This document shows positions 30,387 through 37,357 of a stretch of 64,000 nt of DNA, piece after piece. The notes below the pieces were generated by a model that made no database searches, was not told the DNA's origin, and saw nothing but the letters and a program-made list of their open reading frames with translations. A program made the translations under genes and the position numbers. Position 1 is the stretch's first letter. Each line of letters begins with the position of its first letter. The DNA is taken from assembly GCF_000015645.1 (NCBI RefSeq), contig NC_008816.1, forward strand, positions 1,054,001 through 1,118,000. Direction: 5' to 3'. This DNA is from Prochlorococcus marinus str. AS9601 (lineage in GTDB: Bacteria; Cyanobacteriota; Cyanobacteriia; PCC-6307; Cyanobiaceae).

Positions 30387-30459
30387 TTGATAAATAACCC
30401 TTCTTTGTAAATACCAATATTTTAAAAGTTATTAAACATTCATGAGATAGGAAATATTT

Positions 30460-30642
30460 CTAAGCTGCATCTAATTCAATTTTAAGTTCAATTCCCTTTG
30501 AAATAATTGCTTCTTTAAATTCAATAAGTTTGGAAATTATTCTTTGCTTCTCAGGATCAGTTTTATGGATATCATCTACAACTTCCTGCATTGCAAGTGT
30601 TACTTTTTGTAGTTTGATTTCTAGATCTTCCCTGTAATTCAT
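30460..30642 (-). CDS. Helical hypothetical protein, 60 aa
   Basis: Predicted all-alpha, charged, starting MNYREDLEIKLQKVTLAMQE. No motif. Confidence 0.5.
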   Translation of the reverse strand: MNYREDLEIKLQKVTLAMQEVVDDIHKTDPEKQRIISKLIEFKEAIISKGIELKIELDAA

Positions 30643-30791
30643 AAGCTTAAAGAAATTATCTTATTTATTAAAAAACAAAATAATTATTAGTAAATAAGTA
30701 CTTAACCTTAAAAGGATTGACAGCAAAACAAGGAGGATATAATTTATAGTACAAACGTATCAATAATCAACCAGCCAATTAAAGGTAAAGT

Positions 30792-31061
30792 ATGGAGCCT
30801 AAGTACTCATTTGGTTGTAGCACGAGCAAACCCAACGGATGCCTACTAAATCCTGAAGGTAGCAGAATTATCTTTTTCGAAGAATGCAAAAATCCTCTTG
30901 AACCTATTTCGAAAATTCATACTCATCTTTTCTTTACAAATCACCTTGGAGAACCAGGAGGGTACAAATCCTCTGAAAAACTCAATATAGATTCAGCCTG
31001 GGAAAAGTGGCACGAACTTCACCAAAAAGGGTGGACAGAAGTCTCTCATTATTACGGATAA
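30792..31061 (+). CDS. DUF1651-like protein, 89 aa
   Basis: The C-terminal IDSAWEKWHELHQKGWTEV matches the GW helix of DUF1651-like proteins at 14055 and 16820. The N-terminus has CSTSKPNGCLLNPEGSR, so two Cys are nearby. Function unknown. Confidence 0.55.
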   Translation: MEPKYSFGCSTSKPNGCLLNPEGSRIIFFEECKNPLEPISKIHTHLFFTNHLGEPGGYKSSEKLNIDSAWEKWHELHQKGWTEVSHYYG

Positions 31062-31181
31062 GGGATCCGGACAAGAAAAAGCATTTATTTTTTTTATAAG
31101 TTTAAGAGTTTCCTAAGATATAGAATTCGGTGTCAAAAATAAATATTCAATATAAAATTAGCTACATATAAAAAAGACTCA

Positions 31182-31478
31182 ATGATACGTTTACTTATTA
31201 CATCAATTCTTTTTTTTAGTCCATTAGGAGGTTTTGCTGATGAAAGGCAAAGAGAAATTGAGAATGAAGCTATAAATCTTGTAATTAAAAAATATGGGAA
31301 AGGCTTAGAAAATAGATTAAAAGGAACGGGAGTAACTCCTAGTTATCGAAGTTGGTATGAAAATGATTGTTTTGTAAGTATTGCAGCAGGTACATACCAA
31401 GAAGATACTTGGTCGGCAATGAAGTGGTTTAGCGTTAATGTCTGTTCTGAATCAGCTGAAATAATGGAAAGTGAATGA
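31182..31478 (+). CDS. Small exported protein, 98 aa
   Basis: Signal peptide with cleavage near GGFADE (about residue 20). The mature part has two Cys (DCFVS and NVCSE) likely joined by a disulfide. The last four bases overlap the GATase start (ATGA). Confidence 0.6.
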   Translation: MIRLLITSILFFSPLGGFADERQREIENEAINLVIKKYGKGLENRLKGTGVTPSYRSWYENDCFVSIAAGTYQEDTWSAMKWFSVNVCSESAEIMESE

Positions 31479-32212
31479 AGGAAATAAAACGCCTGTTAGT
31501 TTTGCAGCATTTAGAAATAGAGGGGCCTGGTCTTTTTGAGCAATTTGCTAAAGAAAGAGATTTTAAAATAGAAATTATTCGTTTAGATAATAAAAATGCT
31601 CTGCCGCAAACAAAAAAAGGTGACTTAATTTTAATTATGGGTGGACCAATGGGTGTTAAAGATATTGGAAGCGGAAAATATCCATGGCTTAAATTAGAAA
31701 GAGATTTTATAAAAAAAGAATTAGAAAATGAGAGACCTATAATCGGTGTTTGCTTAGGTGCTCAATTGCTTGCGAGTGCTGCTGGGGGAGATGTAGAAAT
31801 TCTTAAATATGGATCACCTCCAAAAGCATTACCAGAAATTGGATGGTCTCAAATTTTTATAGACAAATCGAATAAAGACTTTAAAGCACTGTTTGAAGAC
31901 CCTTTTCATGTACTACATTGGCATGGAGATAGGATTTTGTTACCTAATAAAGCAGTACTCATTGCTAGTAGTGCACGTTGTAAGGAACAGTTTTTTAGGA
32001 TTGGTAATTTTGCTTACGGATTACAATTCCATATAGAGACGACGGGAGTAATGATAAATAACTGGATTAAAGAAGATAAAGAGTTTGTCCTTAAAGGATT
32101 AGGCTTAAATGGTCAGGAAATTTTAGAAGAAGAGAATAAAAAATATATTGATAAAACTTTTTCAAAAAGAAAGCTTCTAATAAGTAAATTATTTGAATTA
32201 TTAGATAATTAA
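31475..32212 (+). CDS. Class I glutamine amidotransferase-like protein
   Basis: 245 residues. The triad is complete: Cys93 in GVCLGAQLLA, His186 and Glu188 in LQFHIET; MGGPMG marks the oxyanion region. Resembles stand-alone GMP-synthase-type GATases that hydrolyse glutamine or gamma-glutamyl compounds. No synthetase partner lies beside it. Confidence 0.88.
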   Translation: MKEIKRLLVLQHLEIEGPGLFEQFAKERDFKIEIIRLDNKNALPQTKKGDLILIMGGPMGVKDIGSGKYPWLKLERDFIKKELENERPIIGVCLGAQLLASAAGGDVEILKYGSPPKALPEIGWSQIFIDKSNKDFKALFEDPFHVLHWHGDRILLPNKAVLIASSARCKEQFFRIGNFAYGLQFHIETTGVMINNWIKEDKEFVLKGLGLNGQEILEEENKKYIDKTFSKRKLLISKLFELLDN

Positions 32213-32277
32213 AAAGGGCATAATCAATTAAAAAAGGACTTGATAAAACCCCTGAAAAAATTTAAAAAGGATTTTTA

Positions 32278-32385
32278 TTAGAAAATACCTGGAAGAATTT
32301 GACCAGTAAAATAGTAGGCTCCTACAAGAGCAAACATTCCAAGCATTGCTGCTTTACCATTAAGCTTTTCAGCTTTTTCGGTCAT
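32278..32385 (-). CDS. hli: Short Hli protein with Lys for Arg, 35 aa
   Basis: AEKLNGKAAMLGMFALVGAY then TGQILPGIF. Only 35 residues; the signature Arg is Lys, which alters the Glu-Arg ion pair of the chlorophyll-binding helix. Otherwise a normal Hli. Confidence 0.87.
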   Translation of the reverse strand: MTEKAEKLNGKAAMLGMFALVGAYYFTGQILPGIF

Positions 32386-32655
32386 GATTTTTTTGCGAAA
32401 TCCATAATAAAGTGAAATAAATTATATCTAAAAACTAATTATTCAAATTTCAGAATGATGTAGTTTTTTCTACCAAATTGATATTTTTCTAAGGATTAAA
32501 AATAAATACTTAAACAACAAATTGAACTCGCAATAGTCTTCGAGCCAACCTGTAAAGCGTAACAATCCTAAAAAACAACTATTTAAATATATGTCGCGAA
32601 ACTGTAACAGTTATGTAGTAAATATCTTGAAAATAACTTAATTTTGGCTTAATAC

Positions 32656-32684
32656 TTTACATTAATTAATAGTAGTGTTACATT
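32656..32684 (+). promoter_or_regulatory. Paired TTACATT boxes before the hli cluster
   Basis: TTTACATT at 32656 and GTTACATT at 32677, inside a 13-base direct repeat (TTACATTAATTAA) spaced 21 bases. Each half fits the RpaB (G/T)TTACA(T/A)(T/A) rule, but the spacing is two turns rather than the one-turn HLR1. The rest of 32386-32655 holds nothing I recognise. Confidence 0.5.
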
Positions 32685-32706
32685 AATTAACAATTACAAA
32701 ACTTTA

Positions 32707-32913
32707 ATGGCCAATTCAAACGTTACTACTGAATCAGGTGGCAGACAGAATATGTTTCCTACTGAGACACGTCCTTACATAGATGAGTCTGTTTCTTACG
32801 ACAGCTACCCACAAAATGCAGAAAAAGTTAACGGTCGTTGGGCAATGATTGGCCTTGTTGCCTTAGTAGGTGCTTACGTTTCAACCGGACAAATTATTCC
32901 TGGCATTTTTTAA
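32707..32913 (+). CDS. hli: High-light-inducible protein, 68 aa
   Basis: AEKVNGRWAMIGLVALVGAY and STGQIIPGIF, with a 38-residue polar N-terminus (ETRPYIDESVSYDSYPQ). First gene of an hli cluster of three. TAATG links it to the next gene. Confidence 0.92.
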   Translation: MANSNVTTESGGRQNMFPTETRPYIDESVSYDSYPQNAEKVNGRWAMIGLVALVGAYVSTGQIIPGIF

Positions 32914-33173
32914 TGAGTCCACTTTCAGGTTTCTTAGCCGTAATTGTATTCTTTACAGCCATCCTCGTTGCTTATTTAACCAAGCAATTTCAAAACGAAA
33001 ATTTAAACTATTCATCTTCTAATCAAATGAAAAACACAAACACAAAAGTCAAAACAATCGAAAAAGAAAAAGTTGTTGCTGAAACTCTTAACGGCAGATT
33101 CGCAATGCTTGGATTAATAGCTGCTGTTGGAGCATACCTAACAACAGGTCAAATAATTCCTGGTTTCGTTTAA
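32913..33173 (+). CDS. hli: Two-span Hli protein, 86 aa
   Basis: From the ATG at 32913, overlapping the previous stop, residues 3-24 form an extra span (LSGFLAVIVFFTAILVAYL), followed by a polar linker and a full Hli part (AETLNGRFAMLG, TTGQIIPGFV). An internal ATG (MKNTNTKV) would give an ordinary 48-aa Hli, so both products are possible. The frame is open further upstream, but that would overlap the whole preceding Hli helix. Confidence 0.8.
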   Translation: MSPLSGFLAVIVFFTAILVAYLTKQFQNENLNYSSSNQMKNTNTKVKTIEKEKVVAETLNGRFAMLGLIAAVGAYLTTGQIIPGFV

Positions 33174-33207
33174 AACCTACTATTTAACATTTCTACAAAT
33201 CAGAAAA

Positions 33208-33336
33208 ATGGAAAATTCAAAAACAACTTATTGGCAAAACGCCGAGAGAACTAATGGAAGAATGGCAATGATGGGCTTATTTGCATTAGTTGTAAATTAT
33301 GGCTTATTCGGATGGATAATCCCAGGAATTTTTTAA
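33208..33336 (+). CDS. hli: High-light-inducible protein, 42 aa
   Basis: YWQNAERTNGRMAMMGLFAL then NYGLFGWIIPGIF, close to the Hli at 12263. Third in the cluster; the next ORF starts two bases after its stop. Confidence 0.92.
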   Translation: MENSKTTYWQNAERTNGRMAMMGLFALVVNYGLFGWIIPGIF

Positions 33337-33337
33337 A

Positions 33338-33517
33338 ATGAATTTAGGCTTACTTTTTCTTAAAGTAAATACTTTGGGAGTTATAACTCTTTCTGAACTT
33401 GATTGGATAACTAACCATCAATCTGAATTTTCAAGGTTAGATATGGCTTTAGTTATTAAAATCGGCCGTCTTATGGATTCTGGAGTAGTAGAAATTGATA
33501 ATAGATTGCCTGTTTAA
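33338..33517 (+). CDS. Hypothetical protein ending the hli cluster, 59 aa
   Basis: Soluble: MNLGLLFLKVNTLGVITLSE then a helix and VEIDNRLPV; it looks like a small winged or helical domain. Coupled to the Hli gene and followed by a strong terminator, so it belongs to the hli operon. Confidence 0.6.
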   Translation: MNLGLLFLKVNTLGVITLSELDWITNHQSEFSRLDMALVIKIGRLMDSGVVEIDNRLPV

Positions 33518-33539
33518 TTTTTGAAAATTGATCGTCATG

Positions 33540-33577
33540 AGTGTTTGTCAATAGGGATACTGACAAACACTTTTTTT
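33540..33577 (+). terminator. Terminator of the hli cluster
   Basis: Perfect 11-bp stem AGTGTTTGTCA/TGACAAACACT, 10-base loop, then seven Ts. Confidence 0.93.
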
Positions 33578-33594
33578 ATGAGAAAAAATACTTG

Positions 33595-33635
33595 TAAAAA
33601 AAAAAGAGATTGTTTCTTAGCTAAAAACAATCTCT
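33595..33635 (-). terminator. Terminator of the leftward small genes
   Basis: On the minus strand AGAGATTGTTT/AAACAATCTCT (11 bp, 9-base loop) is followed by a run of Ts. It ends the transcript of the genes at 33729-34631. Confidence 0.9.
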
Positions 33636-33728
33636 CAATTACCTAATTCTTACATGAAAATTTCAAGTAAGCTTTCAGATCTTAACTGATTTGTTTTTAT
33701 AGTAAATCCGTAAAAATGCTTTTGTAAT

Positions 33729-33944
33729 TTATCTTTTTAAACCACCTCTTTTTATCCAAAGGAACCATGTAACCCAAATAGGAGGAATGAATCTGATTAA
33801 AAAAGAAATTTTATATATATAAAATGGAGCATTTTCACTTTTAAATAAATTCATCAAAAAGGAAGATATAGTTACCCAAAGTAAAATTATTAATATATTT
33901 GCTCCCAACAAAGCAAACTTATTTTGTTTGAATATTTTTGGCAT
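33729..33944 (-). CDS. Hypothetical two-span protein, 71 aa
   Basis: Spans at about 12-33 and 44-64 with a basic end (WIKRGGLKR). Last gene of a leftward group of three small membrane-protein genes. Unassigned. Confidence 0.5.
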   Translation of the reverse strand: MPKIFKQNKFALLGANILIILLWVTISSFLMNLFKSENAPFYIYKISFLIRFIPPIWVTWFLWIKRGGLKR

Positions 33945-34002
33945 AAGGTAAATTTTTTATATTCTTAATTTTAAATAATCTCGGGAAATAAATTATACAT
34001 TT

Positions 34003-34254
34003 TCAAAAAAACTTCAAATTTAAAATCCATATCCAAATAAAAAAAGTACTAAATTTCAATCCCTCTCCAAATAACAATCCAAAAGCGATAGGAGGAAAAA
34101 ATATTAAAAAAAGAATAGAGAATAAACTAAATAAGGCAAATGATCCTCTTAGAAAAAAATTCTTTCTTTTTGTTCTTTTTAGATTTTTTAAAGTATTCCA
34201 CTCCCATTCGATAAACTTATAAAACTTTTCTGATAATAAAAAAAAATACTTCAT
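34003..34254 (-). CDS. Hypothetical membrane protein, 83 aa
   Basis: A basic, aromatic N-terminus (KFIEWEWNTLKNLKRTKRK) precedes two hydrophobic segments rich in Phe. Unassigned. Confidence 0.5.
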   Translation of the reverse strand: MKYFFLLSEKFYKFIEWEWNTLKNLKRTKRKNFFLRGSFALFSLFSILFLIFFPPIAFGLLFGEGLKFSTFFIWIWILNLKFF

Positions 34255-34307
34255 TAATATTATTAATTTCTATCTGCTTTTCTTATTTATAAAATTAATT
34301 TCACCTG

Positions 34308-34589
34308 TTAGCAATAAACCTTATCCCCATTTTCCGAAAGATAGTAAATTTTATTTTCTGAACTTACGAAGAAAGTTAATCCCTTATATTGTGATCTTTT
34401 AAATTTATCTAATCTAAGTTTGTGTAAATCCCAATTATCAGTACTTATATCAGGATTAAATTCTTGTTCTTTTAAGAAAGTTACATAAGTTGGACTAATT
34501 ATTGTTTTTTTGGTTGACTTATTGTTTCGTGTTGAATAAAAAAATAATAATATAATTACAAAAAAAAGAATTAATAATATATTTGTCAT
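34308..34589 (-). CDS. Anchored hypothetical protein, 93 aa
   Basis: I prefer the ATG at 34589 (MTNILLILFF..), which places the anchor at the N-terminus; an ATG at 34631 would add 14 residues. The soluble part ends with strands (GLTFFVSSENKIYYL) and Cys at the last residue. Confidence 0.5.
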   Translation of the reverse strand: MTNILLILFFVIILLFFYSTRNNKSTKKTIISPTYVTFLKEQEFNPDISTDNWDLHKLRLDKFKRSQYKGLTFFVSSENKIYYLSENGDKVYC

Positions 34590-34731
34590 TGTCAATTTTC
34601 TAATTTGAAAAACTTTAATTTGGAGAATCAAGAACTTTTCAGAATAAATTTCTTAGTAAGTAAAAAATCCTATTTTTATATTCTTGTATTTTTGAATACT
34701 TATCAAGGGTTTACCAAAATCAGATCATAAA

Positions 34732-34893
34732 ATGAGTCGCATTTTCAACATGACTCAAAATTCCATGAATACTCCTTATGCAAAAAGAGTAGCTGAAAAA
34801 TTTAGAGAGGCTCAAAACTATTTAAAAACTAATGGTTTTAGTAGATCAACTAAACATTTACTGGAAGATATTGAAAATTCTGTTGAAAAATAA
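34732..34893 (+). CDS. Hypothetical protein, 53 aa
   Basis: Soluble helical protein; the second Met (MTQNSMNTPYAKRVAEKF) is an alternative start. It overlaps the next start by one base (TAATG). Unassigned. Confidence 0.5.
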   Translation: MSRIFNMTQNSMNTPYAKRVAEKFREAQNYLKTNGFSRSTKHLLEDIENSVEK

Positions 34894-35051
34894 TGCCAAT
34901 ACCCCCTCACTTACCACAACTACAATATGGCTACGATGATGGCTTTACAACCATTGTTTTTGGGTTAATAGGAAGTTGCTTAGGATGTATCTTAATTTTA
35001 TTAATTTCATTTTTTGAATTTAAATTCAAAAAGCAAAATAGTAAGCCTTAA
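34893..35051 (+). CDS. Single-span protein, 52 aa
   Basis: MPIPPHLPQLQYGYDDGFTT then one helix and a FKFKKQNS tail. The Pro-rich start and acidic patch before the helix recall 17353. Translationally coupled to 34732. Confidence 0.5.
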   Translation: MPIPPHLPQLQYGYDDGFTTIVFGLIGSCLGCILILLISFFEFKFKKQNSKP

Positions 35052-35059
35052 GAGACTTA

Positions 35060-36151
35060 CTAAACGTTAAATAAGAACTCCATTACATCACCTTCGTTAA
35101 CAATATATTCCTTACCTTCACTTCTTAAAAGGCCTTTAGTTTTTGCATTGGCAATTGAACCTGAATCAATTAAATTTTGATACGAAATAGTCTGAGCTCT
35201 TATAAATCCTTTTTCAAAATCAGTATGAATTACTCCTGCTGCCTGTGGCGCAGTCATCCCATCTTTTATTGTCCAAGCTTTTGTCTCCTTTTCTCCGGTA
35301 GTGAAATAAGTTTTTAATCCCAATAATTTATATGTTGATCTAATTAAAGAACTTAATCCCCCTTCTTCTACTCCTAAACCAATAAGATAGTCTTTTTTAT
35401 CTTCTTGTTCTAACTCTATTAATTCAGATTCGACTTGCGCTGATATTTTTATACATTCTGTATTTTCATTCCTTGCAAAACTCTGAACTTTTGATGAGAA
35501 ATCATTACCTAAAGCTAAATCATTTTCATTCAAATTTGTTGCGTAAATAATTGGTTTTGCAGTAAGGAAGCCTAGTTGCTTAATTATTAAATTTTCTTCT
35601 TCATTCAAAGATATTGATCTAACTGAAAGGCCTTTTTCTAGCTCTTCTTCAATTTTTTCTAGTAAGGTATCTTCTTTAGCTGCCTCTTTACTAGTTCTAA
35701 CCTGTTTTTTTATTCTTTCTCTCCTTTTTTGGAGTTGGGATAAATCAGCTAAATTCAATTCCAGGTTTATTATCTCAATGTCATCCAGGGGATCCACCTT
35801 CCCTGAAACATGAATTACATCACTATCTTCAAAGCACCTCACAACATGAACTATTGCATCAACCTCCCTAATATTTGATAAAAATTTATTTCCCAAACCC
35901 TCACCTTTGCTGGCTCCTTTTACTAGTCCTGCGATATCTACAAATTCAATTTTTGTTGGGATAATATTTTGGCTAGAACTTAAATTACCTAACTCTTGCA
36001 GCCTTTGATCTGGTACTGAAACTATGCCTTTATTAGGTTCTATAGTACAGAAGGGAAAATTAGCCGCTTGGGCCTTAGCATTTTCTACAAGTGCATTAAA
36101 TAGAGTTGATTTTCCAACATTTGGTAATCCAATAATACCTGCTTTTAACAT
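35060..36151 (-). CDS. ychF: Ribosome-associated P-loop ATPase/GTPase YchF
   Basis: 363 residues. Walker A GLPNVGKST (8-16), DIAGLVKGASKGEGLGN (G3 region), and NLNE in place of NKxD, the feature that makes YchF prefer ATP. The C-terminal TGS domain is present (KAWTIKDGMTAPQAAGVIH). Full length. It opens the conserved part of the window. Confidence 0.97.
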   Translation of the reverse strand: MLKAGIIGLPNVGKSTLFNALVENAKAQAANFPFCTIEPNKGIVSVPDQRLQELGNLSSSQNIIPTKIEFVDIAGLVKGASKGEGLGNKFLSNIREVDAIVHVVRCFEDSDVIHVSGKVDPLDDIEIINLELNLADLSQLQKRRERIKKQVRTSKEAAKEDTLLEKIEEELEKGLSVRSISLNEEENLIIKQLGFLTAKPIIYATNLNENDLALGNDFSSKVQSFARNENTECIKISAQVESELIELEQEDKKDYLIGLGVEEGGLSSLIRSTYKLLGLKTYFTTGEKETKAWTIKDGMTAPQAAGVIHTDFEKGFIRAQTISYQNLIDSGSIANAKTKGLLRSEGKEYIVNEGDVMEFLFNV

Positions 36152-36295
36152 TTGAAAAAACTTATGGAAAAATTATCAAGAAAACATCTTCTAGTAATAT
36201 AGTATTTACTTAACCAATCTTGGATAAGTTAATTATAATCGTCTTGATTATTTATTTAGTTCCTAAATATTCTCTACTTCTGCTTTTAAAAAGAA

Positions 36296-37357
36296 ATGTT
36301 TGATTTAATAAAAAAAAATATAAACCTAAGAAGTGGAATTATATTGCTTTCTCTAGCTATATTTTTCGTTTTTATAAGCAATTCCTTCAAGAAAAATAAG
36401 TCAAAAGATATTTCTGATTTTGTAGTTCAAGTTGAAAAAGGAATCCTCTCAGATTCAATTAATACTAGTGGTGAAGTAAAAGCAATAAGGACAAGCAATA
36501 TTGGGCCTCGGAAGCAAGGCGTAATAAAAGAAATCATAGTAGATGAAGGCGATCTTGTAAAAAAAGATCAGGTTTTAGCTTCTCTTGATGATGAAGACTT
36601 TATCTATAAAATTGAAGAACTTGAATTAAATGTAGAAAAACAAAAATCTGAATTTTTAAGAAGGGAATATTTATATCAAGAAGGTGCGGTAAGTAAAGAA
36701 GACTATGAAAGTTATAAAAATAACTTCAACATTAGTAGCGCAAAACTTAATGATGCAAAAGCTGAAAAAAGTTTCTACCTAATTAAAGCGCCTTATGGAG
36801 GAAAGATAACTGCAAAATATGCTGAGATAGGATCTTATGTCACACCAAGTACAAACTTAAGTTCAGACCCTAAAACCAAAAACTTTATTTTTGAACTATC
36901 AGAGGGCCTAGAAATTGTTGCTAAAGTACCTGAGAGTGACATTGGCAGAATAAAAATAGGTCAAGAAGCCTCAGTAAGAATTGAGGCTTATCCCTCAAAA
37001 AAATATAGTGCCATAGTTAAAAAAATAGCTACAAGAGCTGTAAAAGATAATAATGTAACCTCATTCGAAGTAACTTTAAATTTTAAAGATATTTCTGAAG
37101 AAATTAAAATTGGAATGACTGCAGATCTTGAATTTAGAGTCGAAGGTAATGAAGAAAAAATCTTAGTACCAACAGTTTCTATTGTCACGGAAAAAGGTGA
37201 AAAAGGAATTTTGAAAGTTGATAAAAACAATTCTCCCAAATTTGAAAAAATCGAAATTGGTATTAGTAGTGGAAATAAAACTTCAGTAATTGATGGATTA
37301 GAACCTGGAGAGCAAATCTTTATTGATATTCCACCTTGGGCTAAGAAGAGAAAATGA
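36296..37357 (+). CDS. Efflux periplasmic adaptor (HlyD/MFP) protein
   Basis: 353 residues: an N-terminal anchor (13-30), a barrel-sandwich half (GVIKEIIVDEGDLVKKDQVL), a coiled-coil hairpin around 95-150, the second lipoyl half (LIKAPYGGKITAKYAEIGSY) and beta-barrel domains. It would link an inner-membrane pump to an outer-membrane channel. No transporter lies beside it; its stop overlaps the polA start (ATGA). Confidence 0.9.
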   Translation: MFDLIKKNINLRSGIILLSLAIFFVFISNSFKKNKSKDISDFVVQVEKGILSDSINTSGEVKAIRTSNIGPRKQGVIKEIIVDEGDLVKKDQVLASLDDEDFIYKIEELELNVEKQKSEFLRREYLYQEGAVSKEDYESYKNNFNISSAKLNDAKAEKSFYLIKAPYGGKITAKYAEIGSYVTPSTNLSSDPKTKNFIFELSEGLEIVAKVPESDIGRIKIGQEASVRIEAYPSKKYSAIVKKIATRAVKDNNVTSFEVTLNFKDISEEIKIGMTADLEFRVEGNEEKILVPTVSIVTEKGEKGILKVDKNNSPKFEKIEIGISSGNKTSVIDGLEPGEQIFIDIPPWAKKRK

